A stretch of DNA of 41,493 nt from Chthoniobacteraceae bacterium (lineage in GTDB: Bacteria; Verrucomicrobiota; Verrucomicrobiia; Chthoniobacterales; Chthoniobacteraceae), in contig CANIWM010000057.1 of the NCBI GenBank assembly GCA_947471505.1, forward strand, positions 1 to 41,493, read 5' to 3'. Every line of letters starts with the position of its first letter. The stretch's first letter is position 1. Of this stretch, positions 1 through 8,311 are shown one piece after another. Made by a program: the position numbers and the translations under genes. Below the pieces are notes generated by a model. That model saw only the letters and a list, made by a program, of their open reading frames with translations. It did no database searches and had not been told where the DNA came from.

Positions 1-79
1 CACCATCGCGCAACTCACGCGGCGTCCACACTCGCCCCGCTTCATCGACCTTCAGCACTCGCTCATTTTTCGGTTCCAT
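1..79 (-). CDS. Partial IS66 accessory protein (TnpA-like), runs off the window
   Basis: The frame opens at an ATG at position 79 and stays open to the window edge, giving 26 residues that begin MEPKNERVLKVDEAG and continue with a TPRELRDG stretch. Short IS66 accessory (TnpA) proteins often start with a similar charged segment followed by a TPxExR motif and then a helix-turn-helix; this is from memory of the family. The GTAAGCG terminus 70 bases upstream supports the assignment. The remainder lies outside the window, so the length and the helix-turn-helix cannot be checked. Confidence 0.45.
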   Translation of the reverse strand, partial: MEPKNERVLKVDEAGRVWTPRELRDG

Positions 80-149
80 AGATTGCGTAATGTATGACCT
101 ACGCAATTTACGACCACCGAACTCACACGGCGCTATGCGTGACGCTTAC
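1..149 (-). mobile_element. IS66-type insertion sequence, terminal part
   Basis: On the minus strand the element begins at position 149 with GTAAGCGTCACGCATAGCG, which matches the GTAAGCG-type terminal inverted repeat known for IS66-family elements. About 70 bases inside this end starts an open frame that runs off the window. Only one end is visible, so the second inverted repeat and the 8-bp target duplication (expected to be tcgccaaa, 150-157) cannot be confirmed. The insertion lies just beyond the 3' end of the polysaccharide locus. Confidence 0.6.
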
Positions 150-277
150 TCGCCAAAAGCGCATGGAGTAGCGGCTCTCTGGCGGCGGCTTTAGCTCGGT
201 GTGTGGTGCTTTGTAGGGATCGTCCATCGTGTGTGGTGTTCGCGGAGCCTTTTCCCCTGCGCTTCCGGAGAAATAGT

Positions 278-1252
278 TTAGCGAGCTCTTGCAGGGAGGG
301 TTTGCTTGAGCTGCTGGCCGAGCATGTCGGTGAATAGTTCCGCGCCTTGGGCGTTGAGGTGGGCGTAGTCTTTGAAGTTCACGGGGGGAAAGACAGCGCT
401 GTGGGGCATGAGGAGGGTGACGCCGTAGTGCTCTGCGTTGGCTTTGAGGAATCGCTGATAGTCGTCCTCAAAGTGGAAGGGTGCGCGGGTTTCGTTGATG
501 ACTTCCAAGACGGGCATGGAAACCCAATAGACGGGGATGTCGCGCGCGCGGGCTTCGCCGAGGAATTTCTGCGAGAAGTGAAGGTTGAATGGGTTGGTCG
601 TGAAGCTCTTGCGATACATGGGATGCACGCGGGAGAGGGGGAAGGCGGTTTCTTTTCCCTGAGCGGTGGGGTTTTTCCCGACGGCGACGGCGCGCTCGGC
701 ATCGGCTGCGGTGCTACGGCCTTTGAGGACCTCGGCGAGTTGCTCGCGGTGGCGGAGGGAGTGGGAGAGTTTGCACAGGACGCCGTAGAGGACTTCAAAG
801 GGCTCGATGCCGCTGGCGGCGATTTCGCCAATCTCCGGCCAGGTGGCGAATGCGCCGACGAGGAGCGCGACGCGCCGCGTGCCGAAGGTGTGCGGGGAGG
901 GTGCGTAGAGGATGGCCCGTGGCGCGACTCCGGCGGCGAGTTGGCGCTGGAGGAGGAAGTAGGGGAGCTCGGGGCCGGATGCGGAGACGGCGACGTTGGC
1001 GACGCTTGTCTCCGGCGAGAGGCTGGCTGCGAGCTGCTCGGCGCGGATGCCGCCTTCCGCGACGGAGTCTCCCATGACTTGCCAATCCGCCGATTTCTCC
1101 GGGACGTGGATGCTGCCGAGGGCGGTGATGAGGGTGTTCTGCGGCAGGAAGGCGAGCGCCGTCTCGATGGCCAACACGGCGAGCGCAAAGAGCAGTAGGC
1201 CCGCGAGTGGATTGCTCCGCTTAAAACTGAAAATAGATGAAGGACTGGGCAT
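278..1252 (-). CDS. AlgX/DltD-like SGNH-fold protein, partner of the MBOAT acyltransferase
   Basis: A protein of 324 residues with one N-terminal hydrophobic segment (about 13-38) followed by a periplasmic domain. SGNH/GDSL hydrolase landmarks are visible: block I as GDS at 61-63, with Ser63 the candidate nucleophile, and a C-terminal DxxH as Asp295 and His298. Its start lies inside the 3' end of the MBOAT gene (32-bp overlap), so the two are almost certainly co-translated. In alginate- and cellulose-type acetylation systems an MBOAT protein passes acetyl groups across the membrane and an SGNH protein places them on the glycan. That role is inferred here; an esterase role is the alternative. 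It is the last gene of the polysaccharide run, before the IS66 end. Confidence 0.8.
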   Translation of the reverse strand: MPSPSSIFSFKRSNPLAGLLLFALAVLAIETALAFLPQNTLITALGSIHVPEKSADWQVMGDSVAEGGIRAEQLAASLSPETSVANVAVSASGPELPYFLLQRQLAAGVAPRAILYAPSPHTFGTRRVALLVGAFATWPEIGEIAASGIEPFEVLYGVLCKLSHSLRHREQLAEVLKGRSTAADAERAVAVGKNPTAQGKETAFPLSRVHPMYRKSFTTNPFNLHFSQKFLGEARARDIPVYWVSMPVLEVINETRAPFHFEDDYQRFLKANAEHYGVTLLMPHSAVFPPVNFKDYAHLNAQGAELFTDMLGQQLKQTLPARAR

Positions 1253-2609
1253 CGAAGACTCCGAAGATGATGATGTAGTAAAAGCAGACGAGGTAGAAAA
1301 GCGCCTGCACGACGACGGGCGATTTGCGCACGACCATGAGGTCGCCCGCGCGATATTGGAAGAGCTGAACGAGCAGGAGCGGCCAACAGTAGAAGAGTAG
1401 TTTCGCCACGCCGCGCAGGAGGTCAGCGTCGGGACGGACGTGGAGGAATGCTTTCGTCATGGCCCAAAGCTGGTGCGTATCGGTCGCGCGGAAAATCAGC
1501 CAGCCATACAGAGTGAAAAAGAACATGATGGCGATGCTGGGCCATTTCCAAAAGGGCTTGGGGAAGAGCCGCGTGGCGAGTCGGTGGAGGCAGAGGAGGG
1601 TGCCGTGATAGAAGCCCCAGATGACGAAGGTCCACGAGGCCCCGTGCCAGAGCCCACCTAGGACCATGGTGAGCAGGAGGTTCAGGTAAGTCCGCGCTTC
1701 GCCGTGACGGTTGCCACCCAGGGAAAAATAAAGGTAGTCGCGCAGCCAAGTAGAGAGACTGATGTGCCAGCGCCGCCAGAAGTCCTGCGGGTTTTTGGCG
1801 AAGTAGGGGAGGTTGAAATTGAGCATCAACTCAAAGCCCATGAGCCGCGCCGCGCCGCGCGCGATGTCGGTATAGCCGGAGAAGTCGCCGTAGATTTGCA
1901 GCGCGAAGCTGAGTGCGCCGATGAAGGCTTCGGCGGGGCTGTAGGTGCTGCTGTGGAATATCTTGTCCACGGTCAGCCCGAGATTGTCGGCGACGACCAT
2001 CTTTTTGAAGAGCCCCCAAAGGATGAGATGGCAGCCCTCCGCGATGTTGTCGCAGGTGACGCGGCGTGGCCGCTCGACTTGGTCAATGAGCGAGCGTGCG
2101 CGCTGGATGGGACCGGCGACCATGTGGGGGAAAAATGCGACGCTGAGAGCGAAGTCGCTGAAGCTCGGAGTGGGCTCGACTTCTCTCCGGTAAATATCGA
2201 GCGCGTAGCTCATGGACTGGAAGGTGTAGAAGGAAATGCCGACGGGGAGGACGATGTTCAGCGTGGCGATGTGCGCCTCGATGCCCGCTGAGTGGAGGAG
2301 GCTTTGAAGGCTGCTGGCGAAGAAATTGAAGTATTTGAAAAAGCCGAGAAACCCGAGGTTGAAGATGACACTCCACACGACGATCCCTTTCCGCCGTCGG
2401 GCATCGGTACAGCGGTGGAGCCACGCGCCGACGTAGAAGTCCACGGCGGTGGAGATGAAGATGAGGGAAAGGAAACGCCAGTCCCAGCAGGCGTAGAAAA
2501 AGTAGCTGGCGACCAAGAGCATCGCGTTCTGCTTCTTGTGGGAGAGGAAGTGATAGACGCCGAGGATGAGGGCAAAAAAGACGGCAAATTGTAGCGTGTT
2601 GAAGAGCAT
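1221..2609 (-). CDS. MBOAT family O-acyltransferase (AlgI-like)
   Basis: A polytopic membrane protein of 462 residues, close to the usual AlgI length. It contains the conserved GDFSGYTDIARG (241-252), WRRWHISLSTWLRDYLY (278-294) and GLWHGASW segments. His322 in the last is the expected catalytic histidine of the MBOAT family. Ten or more hydrophobic segments span the rest. The family moves acyl (usually acetyl) groups from a cytoplasmic donor across the inner membrane onto a polysaccharide or a carrier. The overlap with the SGNH gene downstream and the glycosyltransferases upstream point to O-acylation of the polymer made by this locus. A gap of 185 bp separates it from the exostosin-like gene, so it may have its own promoter. 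Confidence 0.93.
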   Translation of the reverse strand: MLFNTLQFAVFFALILGVYHFLSHKKQNAMLLVASYFFYACWDWRFLSLIFISTAVDFYVGAWLHRCTDARRRKGIVVWSVIFNLGFLGFFKYFNFFASSLQSLLHSAGIEAHIATLNIVLPVGISFYTFQSMSYALDIYRREVEPTPSFSDFALSVAFFPHMVAGPIQRARSLIDQVERPRRVTCDNIAEGCHLILWGLFKKMVVADNLGLTVDKIFHSSTYSPAEAFIGALSFALQIYGDFSGYTDIARGAARLMGFELMLNFNLPYFAKNPQDFWRRWHISLSTWLRDYLYFSLGGNRHGEARTYLNLLLTMVLGGLWHGASWTFVIWGFYHGTLLCLHRLATRLFPKPFWKWPSIAIMFFFTLYGWLIFRATDTHQLWAMTKAFLHVRPDADLLRGVAKLLFYCWPLLLVQLFQYRAGDLMVVRKSPVVVQALFYLVCFYYIIIFGVFDAQSFIYFQF

Positions 2610-2794
2610 CTATCGGGGCGCTTCAGAGTTGCCAGCTCGCTGCTGCAAAGTAGAACCAGAGCCTACATTCACTAAAATGCGGATGGATAACGAATTCAGG
2701 ATTTTTGAGCTGAGTAGAACGGTCATCCAGATACCGTCGGAGCGAATAGCATGTGGCACAAATATGTAAAGTGGTGAACCAATGGATTGCGCGA

Positions 2795-3781
2795 CTACCG
2801 CGCGACGAGTGTTACGAGCCGCCGTTTGAGATGTGAAAGTCTTCTTCTTACATAAAGTTTCAGCAGGATGATCGGCCGCAATAGTCTCATGATTCTTTCA
2901 TCAATCCATCGGTTGTTTTTAATCTCGACTAAGCGATCCACGAGGTAGTCAAATTCGTCCTCGAGTTGAAACCACTCCTCCCAGTTTTTACGTGCCAACC
3001 CCCCCATCTCTCGCCAGCGATCTTCGTATCTCGCGAGAATATCCGGCAGTTGATGTATCTGATTTTCTTTTACTCGGATCGAAAAACTTTCCCAGTCGGG
3101 CCCGACCGGTCGAATCCACTGGTCTGAAATGATGACCGGAACCAGCCCCATCTGCATGATCTCGAAGAGACGGATGCTGGATGTTCCTTGCCCCCGGGGG
3201 CAAAGCACGAAGCGGGACTTCATACAGGTATCAAGATACCTGTTTGTAAAATCCTCTCGATCCGGCTGGCAGGGCTTGAAATAATTAAAATCGGATGTGT
3301 TTTCGATTAACACGTCGGAGCGCCGGAAATCATGCCGGAACAATTGCCCTCGCATCTTGTGACTTTCCCGGCCCAAAAATGAAAAGAACAGCTCTCCCGT
3401 TCTGGGCTTGGCAGACATCCGCTCCACCGGATTTCCGCAGCGACTATGGCAATACGAATAGGTGCCTGGGCGAAAGCGGCCAAGATTTAACCAGGAATCG
3501 GGCATCGAAGTATAAATGCCCGGCACAAACCGAAGGGGGTAATCTGCCTCGAAGATCGTAAAGGTTTTGTTGGGGTATTGCCGCAGCAAAGGATGGATGC
3601 GCAAAGCTCGAAAATCGTCGTCGTCCCTGGAGTCAGTTATCAGAATGAAGTCGGCTTTCTCCGGGTCATCGATCAGGCGGTGTCTTTTGTTTCGGCTGAT
3701 TTTCTCTAGTTTGAGGAGATGCTGATAGAACCCTGTCCAAGCCTTGGGGCCTGTTTCGGCTGGAGTTAAGAAAATGTCCAT
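2795..3781 (-). CDS. Exostosin-like glycosyltransferase (GT47 type)
   Basis: A protein of 328 residues without a signal peptide. The segment at 189-222 (SRFVLCPRGQGTSSIRLFE, then MGLVPVIISDQW) is the hallmark C-terminal part of exostosin/GT47-like proteins: nucleotide-sugar binding with an arginine, a glutamate and the GxVPV turn. A basic, Arg-rich tail (about 295-328) could sit against the membrane. The family transfers glucuronic acid, xylose, galactose or related sugars in eukaryotes; bacterial members occur in capsule and lipopolysaccharide loci. The donor cannot be read from sequence. Base composition looks less GC-rich than in flanking genes, as often seen for genes in surface-polysaccharide loci. 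Confidence 0.8.
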   Translation of the reverse strand: MDIFLTPAETGPKAWTGFYQHLLKLEKISRNKRHRLIDDPEKADFILITDSRDDDDFRALRIHPLLRQYPNKTFTIFEADYPLRFVPGIYTSMPDSWLNLGRFRPGTYSYCHSRCGNPVERMSAKPRTGELFFSFLGRESHKMRGQLFRHDFRRSDVLIENTSDFNYFKPCQPDREDFTNRYLDTCMKSRFVLCPRGQGTSSIRLFEIMQMGLVPVIISDQWIRPVGPDWESFSIRVKENQIHQLPDILARYEDRWREMGGLARKNWEEWFQLEDEFDYLVDRLVEIKNNRWIDERIMRLLRPIILLKLYVRRRLSHLKRRLVTLVAR

Positions 3782-4017
3782 TTCCTATTAGGCTGGCTTA
3801 GAATCGATATGGCATCAATTCGATAAACATATTGCCAACCCGCCTCCGCTTTTTCATCGTTGAAACAAAATATTGCACTATCGAGATGTGGTAAATGAAT
3901 CCGCTATCTCGGGCGCCTCGCGTGGACCACTATAAATGAATAAATGGCCTGTATCCAAGAGGCGCGAGAAATCGGAAAACCTGCCAATGGCATGATAGTA
4001 ATTTTTTCGATTGGTCA
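3782..4017. other. AT-rich intergenic stretch
   Basis: 236 bp between the methyltransferase stop and the exostosin-like start, clearly more AT-rich than the neighbouring genes. On the minus strand TTGGCA at about 3829-3834 could act as a -35 element for the exostosin-like gene, but no convincing -10 at the right distance was found. No open frame, hairpin or RNA gene is evident. Confidence 0.3.
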
Positions 4018-4830
4018 TCAGGAATTGTTTGCGAGAGGAGAGGTGCCGTTGTCGATGGTGATTGGGCGGTCCGCAAGTATGACGGTGGTCGCCGCGAAAT
4101 GACTCATGCCGGGGATGGAAAGGAGCATGGCATCTAGTTGAAGGAGAAGTGGAATGAGGAAGCGCGGAAAGACGCGGTCGAGGCGCCCGAAGAGGCGGAA
4201 GTGTTTGCGTGAGCGGATGGTGAAGTATTCGCCGATGATTTTGAGATCAGCGTGGGTAAGCTGCCGCTCGTTGGGGCTGATGTCTTTTTCCACGGGTATG
4301 CGGTCACGAAGCCAGCGGAGGGTCGCAGAATAGGCGACGGGCTCGATGATGATGACACGTCCGCCGGGCTTGACGTGTTTGCGGATATTCTCAAGGCAGG
4401 GGCGCAGGTCGACGTGGTGGAGGACGAGTTGCACGAGGACGAGGTCGAATGTCTGTTCTTCGATGGATACGTTGGATCCGTCGGCTACGAAAAATTTGGC
4501 TTTGCCTTCGACTCCATCAATGCGGGCGCGCTCTTGGGCGAGTTGAATGTATTCGGGGGAAACGTCGAAGCCTGTGGTCTGGTAGCCAATCAAGGCGAGT
4601 TGGACACAGACTTCGCCGTCGCCGCAGCCAAAATCGAGGACGGTGGCCGGCTTAAGCTGGTGTATGAGGCTGAAGGTGTATTCCTTTCTGACAGCGCGAT
4701 GGCTTTTGCAGTCGCGATAGCGTGCGATCTTTTCCGGTGAATTCTTTTCGATCGGGCTGGCGGCTGCTGCATGGCGGGCCTGATAGTCGAGTTCGGCGGA
4801 AATGTCTTTTGCGGGCTGCTGTGATGACAT
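4018..4830 (-). CDS. Class I SAM-dependent methyltransferase
   Basis: A soluble protein of 270 residues with the Rossmann motif I VLDFGCGDG at 64-72, an acidic residue at the end of the next strand (GFDVSPEY, about 87-94), a motif near FVADGSN, and a motif IV-like LVLVQLVLHHVD. This is the Methyltransf_11/25 arrangement. The C-terminal third is a separate helical region. The stop of the upstream gene is 8 bp away, so it is co-transcribed with the glycosyltransferases. It probably methylates a sugar or the non-reducing end of the glycan; methylation can cap chain growth in O-antigen systems. Substrate is inference from context only. Confidence 0.85.
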   Translation of the reverse strand: MSSQQPAKDISAELDYQARHAAAASPIEKNSPEKIARYRDCKSHRAVRKEYTFSLIHQLKPATVLDFGCGDGEVCVQLALIGYQTTGFDVSPEYIQLAQERARIDGVEGKAKFFVADGSNVSIEEQTFDLVLVQLVLHHVDLRPCLENIRKHVKPGGRVIIIEPVAYSATLRWLRDRIPVEKDISPNERQLTHADLKIIGEYFTIRSRKHFRLFGRLDRVFPRFLIPLLLQLDAMLLSIPGMSHFAATTVILADRPITIDNGTSPLANNS

Positions 4831-4838
4831 TGGTGTGA

Positions 4839-6008
4839 TTAGTTAGTGGCGAGCGATTGCTCGCATTGTGAGACGAAATATCGTGCAAAGGCGGGGGGGG
4901 ACCATTTTCTTTCGTATGCATCGGCTCTTGCGCGAGCATCCTGCGGAGCGGGGTGTGTGGTGGCGTAGATTTCTTCGAGCACGGAAGTGATGGCCGGCCA
5001 GTCCACATCTGCTTCCAACTCGTAGCCCATGTCGCCGATTTCTCGGACTTCAAAAGGCTCGAAAGGCTCATGCCATCGAATCGCGAGTGTGTCGGTGGCC
5101 ATCATGCCCCCGATGAGCAGTGTATCGCAGAGGCGATAGGGGATGCTTCGGCGAAAACCGGAAATGTTGACCACCGCCGAGGAACTGGCGATGTGCTGTG
5201 AGTATTCGGTTTCTGAAAGTGGGGGCGCGTAGAGCGCAGGGTCCTTGGTGCGCCAAAGCCGGGCGTCTATGTCAGGCTTTTTCATGTCCCGCAGTATTTT
5301 TACGATTTTGGAGCGTTTTTGATTCGGGTGGTGGATTCGCCCTGGATAGCGCGCGAGAAGCGTGGGTTCGCTGAAGTAGTTATATTGGGCAGGCAGGGGG
5401 GTGTGCGCTGTCCTTGGGGCAGGGTAGTCTATCGTTCCAAAGGAGGCGAAGATGCTGCACGTCTTGGGGGTCTGCGCCAATGCTTCCCACTGGCGCAGGA
5501 CTCGAAGGTTTCTGCGGAGGTTTAAGCTATGACCGAGTGGACGTCCGAGCATTCCGGGGCGGATTTTGTTTTGAAAAGTAAAGACATCCGGGTGGTAGGG
5601 AGCGCGGATGTGTTTGTTGATGGGAAATCCGGCGGGGTCAAAAGTTTTTGGGCACTGATATTTGAAGTAGAGGTCCACCGATTCGAGCAACGCAGTCGCA
5701 AACACGAAGGGGGAATCCGTGATGTCCACGGCAAAATTCATGGCCGCTCCTTTGTATTCAAAACGACCTGTGATGCAGATCGCATCCACGGGCGAACAGA
5801 AATCCACGAATGCAGGCGAGAGGCGGTGTGCGATGCGCATGACCTTGGGATGGTAGCGCAGGAGGCGATCCCACCAGTGTCCGCTGTATTCGATCTCGAT
5901 GGTGCCGGATTCCTTCAGCAATTCCAACCCGGTAATCAGCCAGTCGTAATAGGCAAGCGTCCTCGGCGGGAGGCTGTAGATGGTGATTTTCGGGACGCTG
6001 GACGGCAT
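4839..6008 (-). CDS. Unrecognised protein of the polysaccharide locus, possible GT-B type glycosyltransferase
   Basis: The ATG at 6008 gives 389 residues; a TTG five codons earlier is also possible. No signal peptide or membrane segment is visible. The family is not recognised with certainty. A C-terminal stretch (about 275-303: SSSAVVNISGFRRSIPYRL followed by CDTLLIGGMM) resembles the end of the nucleotide-sugar site of GT47/GT-B enzymes, where a small-residue strand leads to an arginine and then a Gly-Gly turn. It sits 8 bp before the methyltransferase and about 20 bp after the STELLO-like gene, so it is part of the same transcript. A glycosyltransferase is the best guess; a glycan-modifying enzyme of another fold cannot be excluded. 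Confidence 0.6.
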   Translation of the reverse strand: MPSSVPKITIYSLPPRTLAYYDWLITGLELLKESGTIEIEYSGHWWDRLLRYHPKVMRIAHRLSPAFVDFCSPVDAICITGRFEYKGAAMNFAVDITDSPFVFATALLESVDLYFKYQCPKTFDPAGFPINKHIRAPYHPDVFTFQNKIRPGMLGRPLGHSLNLRRNLRVLRQWEALAQTPKTCSIFASFGTIDYPAPRTAHTPLPAQYNYFSEPTLLARYPGRIHHPNQKRSKIVKILRDMKKPDIDARLWRTKDPALYAPPLSETEYSQHIASSSAVVNISGFRRSIPYRLCDTLLIGGMMATDTLAIRWHEPFEPFEVREIGDMGYELEADVDWPAITSVLEEIYATTHPAPQDARARADAYERKWSPPAFARYFVSQCEQSLATN

Positions 6009-6030
6009 ATTTCTTAGGAGCAAGCGTCAG

Positions 6031-7038
6031 TTAATCGGACAGGTCGGCAAGCCAAGAGCGAACCAGCGGCAATTCTTGTGAGGGGAAAATCCCGTTGGCA
6101 ACTAGGCATTCGTAGCACGCCAGAAGATTGGTACCAACTGCCTCCGGGTTTTTATCCAAATCCAATTGATTGAGCAGGGTGGCGATTTTGTCGTTCTGTA
6201 AATATCCTGAGACTTCGTCCTCAAAATCGCGCATCAGGTCATGCACATTTCGCTCTTGGAATACCTCGGCGTTGTGAAATGCGACGTTGGAGCCAAAGGC
6301 CCAGAGGCAGCGCTGTGCGATGAAGCTCCGCCAGATGTCCGTCATCCGAAATGAGCAAAAGCTTGGGAGATAAAGCAAGGGAAAAACGGAACTGTACCAC
6401 CACGTGCTCTGGCTGTTGAACGGGCACCATTGCCCGGCAGAAAGAATCACGCTGCCCGAATTTTGAAATGTGATGTTGGAATCAAGGATCAATCTCCAGA
6501 TCGCATCCACATCCGGCGAGCCGTTGGCGAGGCCTTGTTGGATGGGGGAGACAACCGTGCGCACGGAGCCGACCGGTTCTAATTGCGGAGTGGTCCGTGT
6601 GTGGGACAAGGGAAGCCCGCGAGGCCAGATGAGTTCGGATGAAAAGAGGTTGTAAACGTTCATCCACCCGGAGCCTGCGAGCTGCCGGACTTCGACTTGT
6701 GGCTTGCGCCAAGACCATGAATCTAATGGAGCATTGTCGTCGTCGGTTTCGTAGAGCATCCCGGCCTTACGGGTGTTTGCGATGAGGTATCCCAGATTTT
6801 TGCGGCTGTAGTGGCCTGTGGGAAGCTGGGCTGCGAGGCGATACGGGAGTTTTAGTTGCGCTTCGTAGGAGAAAAACTCCGAGTCGGGCAATGGATAGTC
6901 TTGCGGGCCTTTTTTGTCCCCGATCACCAGCAAGGGGCAGCTTGCTTCCCGCAGTTTTTCAACCAGTCGCAGCATGGAGGGGGTGGGCTGCTGGATAGTG
7001 GTGATAACGGCAAAACGGTGAGTTGAGGACTCGGGCAT
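6031..7038 (-). CDS. STELLO/DUF288-like glycosyltransferase
   Basis: A protein of 335 residues without an N-terminal membrane anchor. The N-terminus (FAVITTIQQPTPSMLRL), followed by a LLVIGDKKGP strand and then RKNLGYLIAN with YETDDDN, is the pattern of the STELLO (DUF288) family. The TDDDN cluster is the likely DxD-type metal and nucleotide-sugar site. In plants STELLO proteins are Golgi proteins that assist cellulose synthase assembly; bacterial homologues lie in polysaccharide loci and are presumed glycosyltransferases. A second conserved part covers WCPFNSQSTWW and FRMTDIWRSF in the middle. The gap of 62 bp to the upstream membrane GT2 is short enough for one transcript. The sugar donor is unknown. 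Confidence 0.75.
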   Translation of the reverse strand: MPESSTHRFAVITTIQQPTPSMLRLVEKLREASCPLLVIGDKKGPQDYPLPDSEFFSYEAQLKLPYRLAAQLPTGHYSRKNLGYLIANTRKAGMLYETDDDNAPLDSWSWRKPQVEVRQLAGSGWMNVYNLFSSELIWPRGLPLSHTRTTPQLEPVGSVRTVVSPIQQGLANGSPDVDAIWRLILDSNITFQNSGSVILSAGQWCPFNSQSTWWYSSVFPLLYLPSFCSFRMTDIWRSFIAQRCLWAFGSNVAFHNAEVFQERNVHDLMRDFEDEVSGYLQNDKIATLLNQLDLDKNPEAVGTNLLACYECLVANGIFPSQELPLVRSWLADLSD

Positions 7039-7100
7039 TACGGAAAGTGGCAGTTAAAGGAGCAATAAGATTTTTTGGATGGACCGAATGCTCAAACTCA

Positions 7101-8303
7101 CTATCGCTCGCGTTCTGTGGAGTCGAGCACGGAGTTTTTTTCGGCAGATTTCCCCCCGATATTTTTGTGCATGGCCCATTTTTGAGAGGTGCGGCCGGTG
7201 ATGTAATCAAAGAACGCTAAGACGACCATCGTGTTCAGGAATAGAAAACCAGCGGGCCAACTGAAGATTTTCGCATGGATTCTGGTGATGAGTCCCGCCA
7301 CGGCGAGCAGGTAGCAAAGTGCCTGCAAACAAAGGGCGGCGCTATAGAATGGCGACGGACAGAGTGCGATGGAAGTCGCAGCGGTGCCGAGGAGCATGAG
7401 TGGCGCGATGATGCGCAGGTATTTATGGGCGATGATTCGCCACCAGAGGCGATGCCCCGTCGGGAGGAGCCACGTTGGGTAGCGGAAGAGCATCTGGAAG
7501 TTGCCAGCAAGTGTGCGGCGTTTTCGCCTGCCTTCAAATTCGGGGTCCTGAGGTTGCTCGTCATAGGCGAGCGCCGCTCTGTCGTGCAGAATGCGATACC
7601 CGTCGGCAGCGATGCGGAGGGGAATCACGACGTCGTCGAGGAGGGTATCCTCCGGCACGGGGGAGAACAGGCTGCGGCGAATCGCGTAGCACGCGCCCGT
7701 GCAGCCGATGCAGGAATCGTGGGCGGATTCATCGGCTCGAAGCCGCCTTTCGTGCTCCCAATACGAGCGGATGCCGCCACCGATTGTGGAAGCGCCCGGT
7801 GCGATTTCCAATTCGCCGCTGACTGCACCCACCCTCGGGTCGGAAAATGCAGCGGCGAGCCGCCGGACAGTGTCGCTGGCGAAGGTCTGCCGTGCGTCGC
7901 CGAAAATGCAAATCTCACCCGTGCTGGCGGCGATTCCGGCATTGAGCGCGGCTGGTTTTCCTTTGCGCTCGGCAAGATGCAGGCGACGGACTTGAGGATT
8001 TTTCAGGGAATCGAGCACTGCCTGCGTGTCGTCCGTGGAGCCATCATCCATGATCACGATTTGGAGTTTTTCCGGCGGATAGTCTGAACTGAGCAGATTA
8101 GCGATGCGCCTGGGAAGCCGTGCTGCTTCGTTGTGCGCCACGATGATGACGGTGACGGACGGCAGAGGGGCACCATCGTGCCGCACCGGCGGATGGGAAA
8201 GGACGCGGGCAAAGCATCGGCAAACCCACGGATAGAGTACGTAGGTGATGGCGAGGCAGAGGGCGCTTGTCCAAAAGATTACATGAGGCCAGACGGTGAA
8301 CAT
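7101..8303 (-). CDS. Membrane-bound GT2 glycosyltransferase (CESA-like)
   Basis: A protein of 400 residues: one N-terminal membrane segment (about 8-30), a cytoplasmic GT-A domain (about 48-280), then three or more C-terminal membrane segments. GT2 landmarks are VIIVAHNE, MDDGSTDDT, FGDARQTF (the DxD-equivalent, of the DARQ kind common in the CESA_like_1 group), a TLLDDVVIPLR acidic motif and an RKRRTLAGN block in the place of the QxxRW motif. Such proteins elongate or add sugars at the cytoplasmic face and may extrude the polymer. Eight bp separate it from the polymerase-like gene upstream. It could be a processive synthase rather than an accessory transferase. Confidence 0.85.
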   Translation of the reverse strand: MFTVWPHVIFWTSALCLAITYVLYPWVCRCFARVLSHPPVRHDGAPLPSVTVIIVAHNEAARLPRRIANLLSSDYPPEKLQIVIMDDGSTDDTQAVLDSLKNPQVRRLHLAERKGKPAALNAGIAASTGEICIFGDARQTFASDTVRRLAAAFSDPRVGAVSGELEIAPGASTIGGGIRSYWEHERRLRADESAHDSCIGCTGACYAIRRSLFSPVPEDTLLDDVVIPLRIAADGYRILHDRAALAYDEQPQDPEFEGRRKRRTLAGNFQMLFRYPTWLLPTGHRLWWRIIAHKYLRIIAPLMLLGTAATSIALCPSPFYSAALCLQALCYLLAVAGLITRIHAKIFSWPAGFLFLNTMVVLAFFDYITGRTSQKWAMHKNIGGKSAEKNSVLDSTERER

Positions 8304-8311
8304 GCGCGCCG

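Noticed and set aside
199-238. Two copies of gtgtgtggtg spaced by 30 bases (199-208, 229-238).
   Set aside because: Only two short low-complexity copies near the IS66 end; not enough for a repeat array or operator.
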